64,000 nucleotides of DNA from Blastococcus sp. CPCC 205250 (GCF_019799925.1 NZ_JABGCG010000001.1:186001-250000); one strand, 5' to 3'; counted from the first letter of the stretch, positions 8,261 through 16,143 are shown. Numbers and translations are program-made. Notes: a model not told the origin generated them from the letters alone.

Positions 8261-9352
8261 ATGTCCCCGAACGACCCGAGATCCGACGTCGCCGACCGCT
8301 CGACGCCGGAGGCACCTGCCGTCCGAGTCACCTCCGACCTCCCGGGGTCCGTGACGCTCGCGGTCACCGGCGACCTGGACACCGCGGGGACCCCGGTCCT
8401 GCGGGCAGCCCTGCGGGCGGCCGCCGACGCCGACCACCGCCAGGTGACCGTCGACCTGTGCGACGTCACCTTCGTCGGGGTGTCGGCGCTGCGCGCACTG
8501 CTGGAGACGCACGCCGACAGCCGCGCCCGGGGGAGGGCGCTGCGCATCGTCGTCGCCACGACGCACCCGCTGCGCCTGCTGACCGGCGTCGGGCTCGAGC
8601 AGGTGACGCAGCTCCGGACCGCGCCGGGGGGCGGGGGATCGGCGTCCCGGTCCCGCCCGGACGTGCGGCCGCACGCGGTGTCCGTCGTCCGCCGGCACCT
8701 GAGCCTGCTCGTGCCCGCGCCGGCCGAGGGCTCCCCGGCGTCCGCGGCCCCGCCGTCGTCGGACCCCGCCCTCGTCCTGGTGCACTGGGCGACGTCCTGG
8801 ACCGCCTGCGAGGACGTGCCGACCGTGGCCGGCGCGGTCGTCGCGCAGGCCCTGCGGTCGCTCGCCGCGGTGGAGCAGGCCGCGGTCGAGGTCCTCGACG
8901 GGCCGGACCAGGAGGGCTGGTGGGGGGCTGCCGAGCGGGGAGGCGCCGCACGGGGAGGCGTCGGTGCGAGCCGGTCGGCTGCGGTCGCGGCCCTCACGAC
9001 CGGTGCCCGGGGGAGCATCCTGACGATGCGACTCGGTGCTGCGGGCGCCCCGGCGGTGGGGTCCCTGACCGTCTCGTCGGCGTCGCTGGACGCCTTCGAC
9101 CCGGACACCTGGCGGGAGGCGCACTTCTTCGCCGCACTCGCCGCGGATGTCGTCGCGGGCGCCCGCCACCGGCACCACATGGCGCTCGCGATCGCGCACC
9201 GGGACACCATCGGCCAGGCCAAGGGGATGCTCATGGAGCGCTACGGGCTGACCGCCGACCGGGCCTTCGCCGCGCTCACGCGCGTCTCGTCGACCAGGAA
9301 CACCAAGCTGCGCGACGTGGCCGAGTCGCTCATCCGCACCGGCCAGCTCTGA
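8261..9352 (+). CDS. STAS-GAF-ANTAR fusion protein (anti-anti-sigma plus antiterminator domains)
   Basis: A 363-residue protein. The N-terminal STAS domain (about 20-115) has VTLAVTGDLDTAGTPVL and DLCDVTFVGVSALRALL. The phosphorylatable Ser region reads GVSA rather than DSSG. A middle GAF-like domain (about 150-295) is followed by a good C-terminal ANTAR domain (IGQAKGMLMERYGLTADRAF, KLRDVAESLI). STAS domains bind anti-sigma kinases, so this protein may join partner-switching control to RNA antitermination. It is divergent from the GAF-ANTAR pair and convergent with the PP2C phosphatase gene, its possible dephosphorylating partner. Confidence 0.87.
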   Translation: MSPNDPRSDVADRSTPEAPAVRVTSDLPGSVTLAVTGDLDTAGTPVLRAALRAAADADHRQVTVDLCDVTFVGVSALRALLETHADSRARGRALRIVVATTHPLRLLTGVGLEQVTQLRTAPGGGGSASRSRPDVRPHAVSVVRRHLSLLVPAPAEGSPASAAPPSSDPALVLVHWATSWTACEDVPTVAGAVVAQALRSLAAVEQAAVEVLDGPDQEGWWGAAERGGAARGGVGASRSAAVAALTTGARGSILTMRLGAAGAPAVGSLTVSSASLDAFDPDTWREAHFFAALAADVVAGARHRHHMALAIAHRDTIGQAKGMLMERYGLTADRAFAALTRVSSTRNTKLRDVAESLIRTGQL

Positions 9353-9359
9353 CGCGACG

Positions 9360-9386
9360 GGGGGACCTCCGCGGGGGGAGGCCCCC
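9360..9386. terminator. Putative bidirectional terminator hairpin
   Basis: GGGGGACCTCC faces GGAGGCCCCC across a short G-rich loop, giving a 10-bp GC stem with one bulged A. It lies between the convergent STAS-GAF-ANTAR gene and the SpoIIE-type phosphatase gene. No T-run follows, as is common in high-GC actinobacteria. Confidence 0.5.
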
Positions 9387-9407
9387 GCCGGCCCTCTGCG
9401 CCTGCCG

Positions 9408-11117
9408 TCAGGCGCGTTCGGGTCCCGCGGTGTCCGGCACTTCCCGGGGGCCGGCCTCGTCGGGGCGCGGGCGGTCCTGGCGGTGCAGGCGGATGGCGAC
9501 CAGGGCGACGTCGTCCTCGGGCCGGGTGTCGACCAGCTGCTCGATGAGCTGGTCGCACAGCTCGTCCAGGGAACGGTCGGCCAGCTGCGCGGCGGCGGCC
9601 CGCAGCCGGGCCATGCCGCGGTCCAGGTCGGCGTCCCGGCGCTCGATGAGCCCGTCGGTGTACAGCAGGACGGTGGTGTTGCGGTCGAGACTGATGACCG
9701 ACTCGGTGCGCTTGGCCGTGGGGTCGACGCCGAGCATGAGGTCGCCGCGCCAGCCGGCCAGCTCGGCGATCGTGCCGTCGGGGTGGATGACCAGCGGTGG
9801 CGGGTGGCCGGCGTTGGCCCAGCGCATGCGGGTGACGCCGCGCTCGCGATCGGCCGGGCTCTGCTCGAAGCGGGCGAGGGCCACGGTCGCGTAGGTGTGC
9901 AGCTGCAACTGCCTCATCGCGGCGTCGAGCTGGTCGAGGACGGTGCCGGGGCCGGCGTCACCGGTGACCGCGATCCCGCGCAGCATGCTCCGCAGCTGCC
10001 CCATCGACGCCGCCGCGGCGGTGTCGTGGCCGACGACGTCACCGATGACCAGCGTCGTGGCGCCGTCGGGCTGGACGAAGGCGTCGTACCAGTCGCCGCC
10101 GACCCGGGCGGCCTCCGCGGCGGGCAGGTACCGCACGACGATCTGGGCGTGGTCGGGCTCCGGCGGCGCGGTCAGCATGCTGCGCTGGAGCTCCTGGGCC
10201 AGCTGCCGTTGCTGCTCGTACAGCCGGGCGTTGTCCAGCGCGAGGCCGGCCCGCTCGGCCACCTCGGTGCCGGTCGCGAGGTCGGCGGGATCCGCCGGCC
10301 GGTGCCGGTCGTGGCCCAGGGTCAGCGCGCCCAGCACCCGGGTCCGGCCGCGGATGGGCACCACGGTCAGGCGGCCGGGGGCCAGCGCCCGGAGCGCGGT
10401 CCGGGCGGCTCCGGTGGCGACCGTCCCGAGCGCCGGACCGGTCAGCTCGTTGGCGGGCACCGTGACCACGTCGCCGGTCGTGACCGCCCGGAGCAAGGGG
10501 GCGGTGGTCGGGGCCGACTCCTGGGAGGCCTCGGCGAAGCGCTGCACCAGCACGGTCCTGGCCGGCTCGACGTGCCAGCCGCCGGCGTCCCGGAGGCTGC
10601 CGTCGGCCTTGACGAGGGTGATGGTCGCCCAGCTCGCCAAGGCCGGCACCAGCAGGCGGGGGATGCGGGAGACGGCGGCCGGGGCGTTCAGCGTGCCGAC
10701 CAGCTCGTCGCTGACCCGGGCCAGGACCGCGAGCCGTTCGGCTGCCTGGCGGCGGGCGGTCACCTCGGAGAAGTACAGCCACAGCCCGTGCGGGGTCGGT
10801 ACCGCCCGCACCTCGAACCACTGGTTCAGCGGCTCGGGGTAGTAGGCGTCCACGGTCTGCGGCTCGCCGGTGGCGACGGCCGTCCGGTAGACGCGGCCGA
10901 ACTCGTTGTCGACGTTCGGCGGGAACGCCTCCCAGTAGGACCTGCCCACGAGCTCGGCGCGCGTGTAGCCGACCATCGCCTCGGCCGCGGCGTTGAGGTA
11001 GCGGACCACCCAGTCGGTGTCGAGCTCGATCAGCCCGATCGGCATGCTCTCCAGCGTCTGGGTGTCGGCGGGCTGACTCCCGTCCTCCTCGCCGTCGGTA
11101 CGCCACCAGCGCGCCAT
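9408..11117 (-). CDS. PAS-GAF-SpoIIE (PP2C-type) serine/threonine phosphatase
   Basis: A 569-residue protein. The PAS domain (about 20-125) contains ESMPIGLIELDTDWVVRYLN and YTRAELVGRSYWE, followed by a GAF domain (about 140-310). The SpoIIE/RsbU-type phosphatase domain (about 330-545) has GGDWYDAF, IGDVVGHDTAAAASM and RWANAGHPPPLV, keeping the Asp/Gly metal ligands. These enzymes dephosphorylate STAS anti-anti-sigma proteins; the adjacent STAS-GAF-ANTAR protein is an obvious candidate substrate (inference). The ATG at 11117 starts directly on MARWWRTDG. Confidence 0.92.
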   Translation of the reverse strand: MARWWRTDGEEDGSQPADTQTLESMPIGLIELDTDWVVRYLNAAAEAMVGYTRAELVGRSYWEAFPPNVDNEFGRVYRTAVATGEPQTVDAYYPEPLNQWFEVRAVPTPHGLWLYFSEVTARRQAAERLAVLARVSDELVGTLNAPAAVSRIPRLLVPALASWATITLVKADGSLRDAGGWHVEPARTVLVQRFAEASQESAPTTAPLLRAVTTGDVVTVPANELTGPALGTVATGAARTALRALAPGRLTVVPIRGRTRVLGALTLGHDRHRPADPADLATGTEVAERAGLALDNARLYEQQRQLAQELQRSMLTAPPEPDHAQIVVRYLPAAEAARVGGDWYDAFVQPDGATTLVIGDVVGHDTAAAASMGQLRSMLRGIAVTGDAGPGTVLDQLDAAMRQLQLHTYATVALARFEQSPADRERGVTRMRWANAGHPPPLVIHPDGTIAELAGWRGDLMLGVDPTAKRTESVISLDRNTTVLLYTDGLIERRDADLDRGMARLRAAAAQLADRSLDELCDQLIEQLVDTRPEDDVALVAIRLHRQDRPRPDEAGPREVPDTAGPERA

Positions 11118-11153
11118 GCGACCTCTTCCCGAACCGTCACTCCACCTGCGTAC

Positions 11154-11169
11154 TTGATGACTTTATCAA
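11154..11169. promoter_or_regulatory. Perfect inverted repeat, likely ArsR-family operator
   Basis: TTGAT and ATCAA (11154-11158 and 11165-11169) are separated by 6 bases. This AT-rich palindrome stands out in a very GC-rich region. It lies just upstream of the -35 position for the ArsR gene at 11206 and 37 bases upstream of the divergent phosphatase start. Size and position fit autoregulation by a winged-helix dimer. Confidence 0.5.
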
Positions 11170-11193
11170 CCGTTCGAACAGCCTCGTGCCCGG

Positions 11194-11199
11194 TAGGAT
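11194..11199 (+). promoter_or_regulatory. -10 element of a probable leaderless promoter for the ArsR gene
   Basis: TAGGAT lies 6 bases before the ATG at 11206, so transcription would start at or next to the start codon. No Shine-Dalgarno sequence is seen between it and the ATG. Confidence 0.45.
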
Positions 11200-11205
11200 G
11201 GCCGT

Positions 11206-11601
11206 ATGCCGTTCACTCCCGGCCGACCGCTGGCCGAGGCCAAGGCGGACCTGTTCAAGGCGCTGGCGCATCCGGCGCGCATCCGGGTGCTGGAGCTGCT
11301 GGCCGAGGGTGAGCAGACGATCGGGGAGCTCGCTGCAGGGACCGGACTCGAGCTGTCGCACCTGTCCCAGCAGGTCACCGTCCTGCGCAAGGCCGGCATC
11401 GTCGACAGCCGGCGGGTCGGGAACAACGTCATCTGCTCGCTGGCCGACCCGCAGACGGCGGAGCTGCTGGCGGTCGCCCGGCGGATGCTGACCGCGCACC
11501 TGCGGCAGCGGCAGGCGCTGCTCGAGGTGCTCGACGGCACCCAGGACGCCGTGGCGCTGGCCGACTCGGCGCGTCCGCTCGCGCCGGCTCCGACGAGCTA
11601 G
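11206..11601 (+). CDS. ArsR-family winged-helix transcriptional regulator
   Basis: A 131-residue protein with the HTH_5 core: DLFKALAHPARIRVLELLAEGE, then TIGELAAGTGLELSHLSQQVTVLRKAGIV, then a wing with RRVGNNVICSLAD. No Cys-containing metal site (CxC or CxxD type) is present, so it is more like the non-metal SdpR-like members or those that sense via other sites. A palindrome sits 37 bases upstream of its start, and a hairpin terminator follows directly. It is a single-gene unit. Confidence 0.9.
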   Translation: MPFTPGRPLAEAKADLFKALAHPARIRVLELLAEGEQTIGELAAGTGLELSHLSQQVTVLRKAGIVDSRRVGNNVICSLADPQTAELLAVARRMLTAHLRQRQALLEVLDGTQDAVALADSARPLAPAPTS

Positions 11602-11605
11602 GACC

Positions 11606-11629
11606 GGGATCGCCGACCCGGGCGATCCC
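11606..11629 (+). terminator. Hairpin terminator after the ArsR gene
   Basis: GGGATCGCC and GGCGATCCC form a perfect 9-bp stem with a 6-base loop, starting 5 bases after the stop codon. There is no T-run. Confidence 0.6.
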
Positions 11630-11691
11630 AGGCGCCGGTCCGACGGCTCACTCGAGAAGCCGATAGGGCCGCTGAGCTGCGGTTCTATGAG

Positions 11692-11764
11692 TGCCCCCGG
11701 CAGGATTCGAACCTGCGACACACGGTTTAGGAAACCGATGCTCTATCCCCTGAGCTACGGGGGC
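11692..11764 (-). tRNA. tRNA-Arg (anticodon CCU)
   Basis: A 73-nt cloverleaf read on the minus strand from 11764. The acceptor stem GCCCCCG pairs with CGGGGGC and the discriminator is A. The anticodon loop TTCCTAA gives CCU, decoding AGG. The T arm is GCAGG-TTCGAAT-CCTGC. CCA is not encoded. Confidence 0.93.
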
Positions 11765-11874
11765 GCGGCCGTCACGATCCCACAGCCGCACACCGGTCCC
11801 GGAACGGACTCCTCGACACGGTCGCGGTCGGGTGGGGGCGCGCCCGAGGGCGACGCCGGGCCGGCCGGCCGCAC

Positions 11875-11880
11875 TACCGT
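11875..11880 (+). promoter_or_regulatory. -10 element of a probable leaderless promoter
   Basis: TACCGT lies 7 bases before the ATG at 11888 of the small membrane protein, giving the spacing expected for a leaderless transcript. Confidence 0.35.
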
Positions 11881-11887
11881 TCGGACC

Positions 11888-12265
11888 ATGCCCGGGGTGC
11901 TGGCGGCCGTCGCCCTCGTGGTCGTGCTCGCCCTCGTGATCGTGTGGGTCACCTGGCCCGAACGGCGGCTGTGGTCGCTGGTGGCGACCGAGCGGCCCGC
12001 CCTGCCCCGGCGCGAGCGGGCCCGGATGGCCGAGGCCGTCGCCGCGGCCCGCTGGGCACCGGCCCACGACGAGGTCGACGGGCGGACGCGGGTCCTGCTG
12101 CGCCGCTCCTGCACCGGCCTGGACGGACTGCCCGTCGTCCTCGAGGAGCGGGTGTTCGGCGAGTTCGCGGCCGACGACCCGGCCTGGGAGGCGCTGTTCA
12201 CCGAGGCGATGGCAGGAGCGCGCTTCCGCTGCCGGTACCTCAACGCCGAGGAGGGCATGGGCTGA
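11888..12265 (+). CDS. Small single-pass membrane protein
   Basis: A 125-residue protein. An N-terminal helix (about residues 3-22: VLAAVALVVVLALVIVWV) is followed by a cytoplasmic-type domain rich in Arg and Glu, with a FGEFAADDPAWEALFTEAM segment. No family is recognised. The ATG at 11888 is chosen because it begins the membrane segment; the frame continues upstream through the antisense of tRNA-Arg, which is not coding. It is first in a same-strand group with the sirtuin, a small protein and the glycosylase-like gene. Confidence 0.75.
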   Translation: MPGVLAAVALVVVLALVIVWVTWPERRLWSLVATERPALPRRERARMAEAVAAARWAPAHDEVDGRTRVLLRRSCTGLDGLPVVLEERVFGEFAADDPAWEALFTEAMAGARFRCRYLNAEEGMG

Positions 12266-12312
12266 CGCCCCGATCGGCGGCGCGCGACCGGATCGCGGGG
12301 GACCATGGCGGG

Positions 12313-13173
12313 GTGACCTCCGCGCCCCCGGCCGTCGACGACGCCGTCCCCGCCACGGCACTGGGTGAGCTGGCCGACCTCGTGGGTGACGGGGACGTGC
12401 TGGTCCTCTCCGGCGCGGGCCTGTCGACCGACTCCGGCATCCCCGACTACCGCGGGGCCAGCGGCTCCCTGCGCCGGCACACCCCGATGACGTGGCAGAC
12501 CTTCCGCCGGGACCCGCGCGGCCGGCACCGCTACTGGGCGCGCAGCTACGTCGGCTGGCGGCAGATGCACCGGGCGCGGCCCAACGCCGGCCACCGGGCG
12601 GTCGCCGACCTGCAGGCCGCCGGGCTGCTCAGCGGCGTCATCACGCAGAACGTCGACGGCCTGCACCAGGCCGCCGGCGCGCGGGACGTGGTGGAGCTGC
12701 ACGGCGGGCTGGACCGGACGATCTGCCTGGAGTGCGGCGACGTCGCCTCCCGGGTGGACCTGGACGTGCGGCTGCGCGCGGCCAACCCCGACTTCGGGCC
12801 GCGGGCCGACGAGGTCAACCCCGACGGCGACGCCGAGCTGCCCGACGAGGTGCTCGACGGCTTCGTCATGGTCGACTGCCTGGCCTGCGGGGGCGGTCCG
12901 CTCAAGCCCGACGTCGTCTTCTTCGGCGAGACCGTGCCGCGGGACCGGGTGGACGGCTGCTTCCGGCTGCTCGAGGGCTCCGGCAGCCTGCTCGTGCTGG
13001 GCTCCTCCCTGACGGTGATGAGCGGCTACCGGTTCGTGCTGCGCGCCGCCGAGCTCGGCATCCCGGTCGGCGCGGTCAACCTCGGACCGACCCGCGGCGA
13101 CGCCAAGGTCGACGTCAAGGTCGACGCCCCGCTGGGCGCGGTGCTGCCCGAGCTCGTGACCCGCCTGACGTGA
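12313..13173 (+). CDS. NAD-dependent protein deacylase (sirtuin, Sir2 family)
   Basis: A 286-residue Sir2 enzyme. It carries the NAD-binding GAGLSTDSGIPDYRG, TQNVDGLHQAAG, the catalytic His in VVELHG, two zinc Cys pairs (CLEC and CLAC, about 55 residues apart), KPDVVFFGE and a terminal LGSSLTVMSG. All catalytic residues are visible. It removes acyl groups from lysines using NAD. The GTG at 12313 gives a 20-residue leader before the Rossmann core. The stop overlaps the next start by GTGA, coupling it to the small gene at 13170. Confidence 0.95.
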   Translation: MTSAPPAVDDAVPATALGELADLVGDGDVLVLSGAGLSTDSGIPDYRGASGSLRRHTPMTWQTFRRDPRGRHRYWARSYVGWRQMHRARPNAGHRAVADLQAAGLLSGVITQNVDGLHQAAGARDVVELHGGLDRTICLECGDVASRVDLDVRLRAANPDFGPRADEVNPDGDAELPDEVLDGFVMVDCLACGGGPLKPDVVFFGETVPRDRVDGCFRLLEGSGSLLVLGSSLTVMSGYRFVLRAAELGIPVGAVNLGPTRGDAKVDVKVDAPLGAVLPELVTRLT

Positions 13174-13502
13174 CCCGCGAGGTCGAGCGCACCGGCGACG
13201 GCCGCTGGATCGTCGTCGACGGCCGCCGCTGGCGGACCGCCGACCCGGCGCTGCCCGACGACGTGCGGGCCCGGCTGCTGCACCACCTCGGCGTCGGCCG
13301 CTCCGGGGTCCGTGCCGCCGGCCGGGCCGACGACGCGGCGGCGGTGGCCGCCGCCCGCGCCCGGGTGCAGCTGGCCAAGACCGGGCTCGGGGAGCGCGGC
13401 CCGGCATGGTGGGACCAGGACGACGACGCCCGCCGGGCACGCTGGGAGACGGCGCTGCGCGAGCTGGACGCCCTGGACGGGCCACCGCCGACCGGGGCCT
13501 GA
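13170..13502 (+). CDS. Conserved small actinobacterial protein of unknown function
   Basis: A 110-residue charged protein. The GTG start overlaps the sirtuin stop by 4 bases. The N-terminal half has GRWIVVDGRRWRTADPALP, a short pattern often seen in small actinobacterial proteins (sometimes misnamed Tol transporter). The C-terminal half is helical and ends WDQDDDARRARWETALREL. There is no membrane segment. It lies 38 bases before the glycosylase-like gene, so it is part of the same operon. Confidence 0.8.
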   Translation: MTREVERTGDGRWIVVDGRRWRTADPALPDDVRARLLHHLGVGRSGVRAAGRADDAAAVAAARARVQLAKTGLGERGPAWWDQDDDARRARWETALRELDALDGPPPTGA

Positions 13503-13540
13503 CCGGGCGCGCCCGCCCGGCCTCGGCGAGGATCGAGGCG

Positions 13541-14461
13541 ATGCAGACCTTCCTGCCGGTGCCCGACTTCGTCGAGAGCGCGCGGCTGCTGGACTCGCCC
13601 CGGCTGGGCAAGCAGCGCGTGGAGACCCTCCAGGTGCTCCGCGCCCTCGAGCTGCCCGACTACGGCTGGGTCTCCCACCCGGTCGTGCGGATGTGGCGGG
13701 GCCGCACCCCGGCGCTGGTCGCCTACGGCCTGGCCTCGGTGCGGGTCTGGCGGGAGCGCGGCTTCGCCGACAGCACGTACACGCTCATCGGCGAGTTCGC
13801 GCCCGAGGTCGTCGACGCCTCCCAGGAGGAGCTCGCGGCCGCGGGCCTGCTGCCCTCCTGGCTGGGCGACCCGGCGCTGCACCTGTCGCACCGGTCGAAC
13901 CTGCTGGCCAAGGACCCGGACTTCTACCGGCCGCTGTTCGCCGAGCGGTTCGGCTCCGAGCCCGACGACCTGCCCTACCTGTGGCCCGAGCCCGACGACC
14001 TGCCCCCGGCGCCCGAGCCGGACGGGGTGCGGGTGTGGGTGGTGCGCCCCCGCAACCACAACGAGCTCGGCGCCTGCCTGGCCGCCGGTGTGGTCGGGCT
14101 GGGCACGCAGTCGGGCATCGACGTCGACGCGACCGGCCTCGCGCCGGCCGAGCTGCGGGCGCTGTCCAAGGAGCTGACCGGTCGGCGCCCGGCCAAGGAC
14201 CTGCGCCAGCTGTCGACGTTCCTGGACGAGGTCGCGCCCGGTGACCTGGTCGGGCTGCCGATCGAGCGCGGCGCCGGCCTCCTGCTGGGCGAGGTCGTCG
14301 GCGACTACGCCTTCGAGGGCCGCGAGCTGTTGCCGCACCGTCGTCCCGCCCGGTGGGACCGCGTCGTCCCGCGCTCGGCGGCCCGGCCACCGGCCACCCT
14401 GCAGGACCCGCGGGCGCTGTTCTCCGTCGTCCTGGACCCGGCGTACGTGCCCGGCGCCTGA
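13541..14461 (+). CDS. Pyrimidine-dimer DNA glycosylase-like protein fused to a PUA/EVE-like domain
   Basis: A 306-residue protein. The N-terminal 145 residues match the Pyr_excise/MSMEG_6728 pattern (MQTFLPVPDFVESARLLDSP, LGKQRVETLQVL, GWVSHPVVRMWRG), related to T4 endonuclease V. The linker (about 145-163) is rich in Pro, Asp and Glu. Residues 164-300 begin VRVWVVRPRNHNELG, then GVVGLGTQSGIDV, then PGDLVGLPIERGAGLLLGEVVGDY and HRRPARWDRVV. This pattern resembles the N-terminal reader domain of Mrr-like restriction proteins (EVE/PUA-like). It may recognise damaged or modified DNA. The ATG at 13541 directly starts the conserved N-terminus. Confidence 0.8.
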   Translation: MQTFLPVPDFVESARLLDSPRLGKQRVETLQVLRALELPDYGWVSHPVVRMWRGRTPALVAYGLASVRVWRERGFADSTYTLIGEFAPEVVDASQEELAAAGLLPSWLGDPALHLSHRSNLLAKDPDFYRPLFAERFGSEPDDLPYLWPEPDDLPPAPEPDGVRVWVVRPRNHNELGACLAAGVVGLGTQSGIDVDATGLAPAELRALSKELTGRRPAKDLRQLSTFLDEVAPGDLVGLPIERGAGLLLGEVVGDYAFEGRELLPHRRPARWDRVVPRSAARPPATLQDPRALFSVVLDPAYVPGA

Positions 14462-14465
14462 CGCC

Positions 14466-15185
14466 TCAGCCCTCGCCGCCCTCCGGCGGCAGTGCGGCGT
14501 ACCTGCCGACGTCGATCGCGGGATCGAGCTCCTCCGGCCCGGACGAGACCACGTCGGCGACCGAGGCCGACCCCTCGATCACCTCCACGGTCAGCCCGCT
14601 CGGCACGAAGTTCCCCTGCTCGGGCACTGCCGCCGGCCGCCCGCCCGGGGTGTCCGCCACATGGCCGCACGGCCGGGAGAGGTCGTCGACGAGGTAGCAC
14701 TGCGCCGTCCCCGCCAGCGTCATGACGTGGGCCAGGTCGGGGTCGCGGTCGACCGAGCTCCGGGGCATCCCGCCCGGGGAGAGGAAGACGTAGACCGGTT
14801 GCCCGACCGGGAAGCTGTTCAGCGTGTCCGCGCTGGGGAAGCTGTCGACGAACTCGTCGATCGACTGGTCGCCACGCATGTCCCCGACGATGGCCCGGGC
14901 CGCCACGAGGATCGAGCCCCGCTGCTGCTCGGCGACCCTCGCCGGGGCGTCGGCCGCCCGCACCTCCCGGTACACCTCGTCCGGGACGAACTCCCACACC
15001 ACGAGTGCCGAGGCGAGCTCCTCGTCCTCGGATGAGGCCACGACGACGGGGCCGCCGGCGAAGCGGCCACGGGCGACGACGTAGGACTCCCGGATCAGGT
15101 CGGAGGCCGTCGCCGGGGTGTCGTAGGAGGAGTCCACGAGTGACACCGCCGGCAGGTCCGGTCTCACGCGGGTCCGCGGTGGCAC
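14466..15185 (-). CDS. Hypothetical lipoprotein-like protein, apparently frameshifted at its 5' end
   Basis: A 239-residue frame from an in-frame GTG at 15185. It contains a domain with VARGRFAGG, LVVWEFVPDEVYR and ARAIVGDMRGD, then QPVYVFLSPGGM and QCYLVDD. It lacks a signal peptide. A lipoprotein signal peptide lies directly upstream in the next frame (see 15147-15261), so the intact ancestral gene was probably a lipoprotein of about 265 residues. It is convergent with the glycosylase-like gene, 4 bases apart. The family is unknown. Confidence 0.65.
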   Translation of the reverse strand: MPPRTRVRPDLPAVSLVDSSYDTPATASDLIRESYVVARGRFAGGPVVVASSEDEELASALVVWEFVPDEVYREVRAADAPARVAEQQRGSILVAARAIVGDMRGDQSIDEFVDSFPSADTLNSFPVGQPVYVFLSPGGMPRSSVDRDPDLAHVMTLAGTAQCYLVDDLSRPCGHVADTPGGRPAAVPEQGNFVPSGLTVEVIEGSASVADVVSSGPEELDPAIDVGRYAALPPEGGEG

Positions 15186-15261
15186 AGCCCGCGGCGACGA
15201 GACCGCACGCGACCACGACGGCGCCTCGGCGGACCGGCTGCATGCCCGACAGCACGTCCAC
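15147..15261 (-). pseudogene. Lipoprotein signal peptide out of frame with the downstream coding sequence
   Basis: Starting at ATG 15261 (or ATG 15243), the frame encodes MQPVRRGAVVVACGLVAAGC followed by ATADPRETG. This is a type II signal peptide with lipobox VAAGC. It runs out of the coding frame of 14466-15185 near 15165. A single-base indel would join the two. It is either a genuine mutation or a sequencing error. Confidence 0.5.
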
Positions 15262-15294
15262 CGAGACCCATTCGTTCCACGGACGGCGCAGGGG

Positions 15295-16143
15295 TCAGCC
15301 GAACTCGGCGGTCAGCCGCTCCCGCGCCGCGGCCGCGTACGCCGGGCGGGCGGTGGCCAGCACCGCCGTCCAGGCGGCGGCGTGCATGCGGCGCAGCTCC
15401 AGCCAGGGCGCGAGGTCGGCGTCCGACGGCGCGCCGGGCACCGCGTCCAGGGCCGCCCGGCCGTCCAGCCGCGAGGTGAGCCGCAGGCACGCCAGGTCCC
15501 ACTGCCGCGGTCCGGCGCACGCGTCCTCGAGGTCGGTCCACCGCCAGCCGTCGGGTGTGGCCAGCAGGTTGCCCGGGTGGGCGTCGCCGTGCAGGGCGGT
15601 CGCCGGGCCGGCCAGCCGCGGCCGCAGCGCGTCCAGCCGCGCCCGGAGGCGGTGGCACTGCGCGGGCGAGGCGCCCCACCGCGTCCCCCCGGCCGCGAAC
15701 GTGGCGAGGTCGAGCAGCGGCCGGTCCAGCGGCTCGCCGGCGGGCGGGGCCACCTGCGCGAGGGCGGCGTGCAGCTCGGTCAGCGCACGGGCGACGTCGA
15801 CCGGTCCGGGCCGCTCCGGCCGGACCTCGACGTGCCGCCAGAACGACAGCACCCGGCCGTCGCGGACGTGCGGCCCCGGCGGCACCAGGTCGCTCGGCGG
15901 CACGACGGCCGCGCCGGCCGCGGCCAGCTGCCCGGCCAGCGCCACCTCCCGGCCCAACGGCACCGCGGCGTCGGGCCGCAGCTCGGTCGTCAGCGTCGCC
16001 ACCCGCGCCACCACCGGGGCCGGCGCCAGGTGGACGACGACGTTGATCCCGTCGGAGAGCACCCGCGGGCCGGTGCTCGCCACGCCCGCCTCGGCGGCCA
16101 CGGTGCGGGCGACGGCGACGGCGACCGCGGCCGCCGCGCTCAC
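15295..16143 (-). CDS. Aminoglycoside phosphotransferase/choline kinase family protein
   Basis: A 282-residue APH-fold protein. The catalytic loop is LHGDAHPGNLL (HGDxHxxN). The metal-binding segment is WTDLEDACAGPRQWDLA, in place of the usual IDFED. The GTG at 16143 overlaps the stop of the thioesterase by GTGA. It is the last gene of a three-gene coupled operon (VOC, thioesterase, APH). The substrate is unknown; such actinobacterial proteins are usually small-molecule kinases rather than true resistance genes. Confidence 0.85.
   Translation of the reverse strand: MSAAAAVAVAVARTVAAEAGVASTGPRVLSDGINVVVHLAPAPVVARVATLTTELRPDAAVPLGREVALAGQLAAAGAAVVPPSDLVPPGPHVRDGRVLSFWRHVEVRPERPGPVDVARALTELHAALAQVAPPAGEPLDRPLLDLATFAAGGTRWGASPAQCHRLRARLDALRPRLAGPATALHGDAHPGNLLATPDGWRWTDLEDACAGPRQWDLACLRLTSRLDGRAALDAVPGAPSDADLAPWLELRRMHAAAWTAVLATARPAYAAAARERLTAEFG

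Noticed and set aside
15295..16143. Aminoglycoside resistance gene
   Set aside because: APH-fold proteins are common as metabolic kinases in soil actinobacteria. The metal motif is altered, and it is embedded in a metabolic operon.
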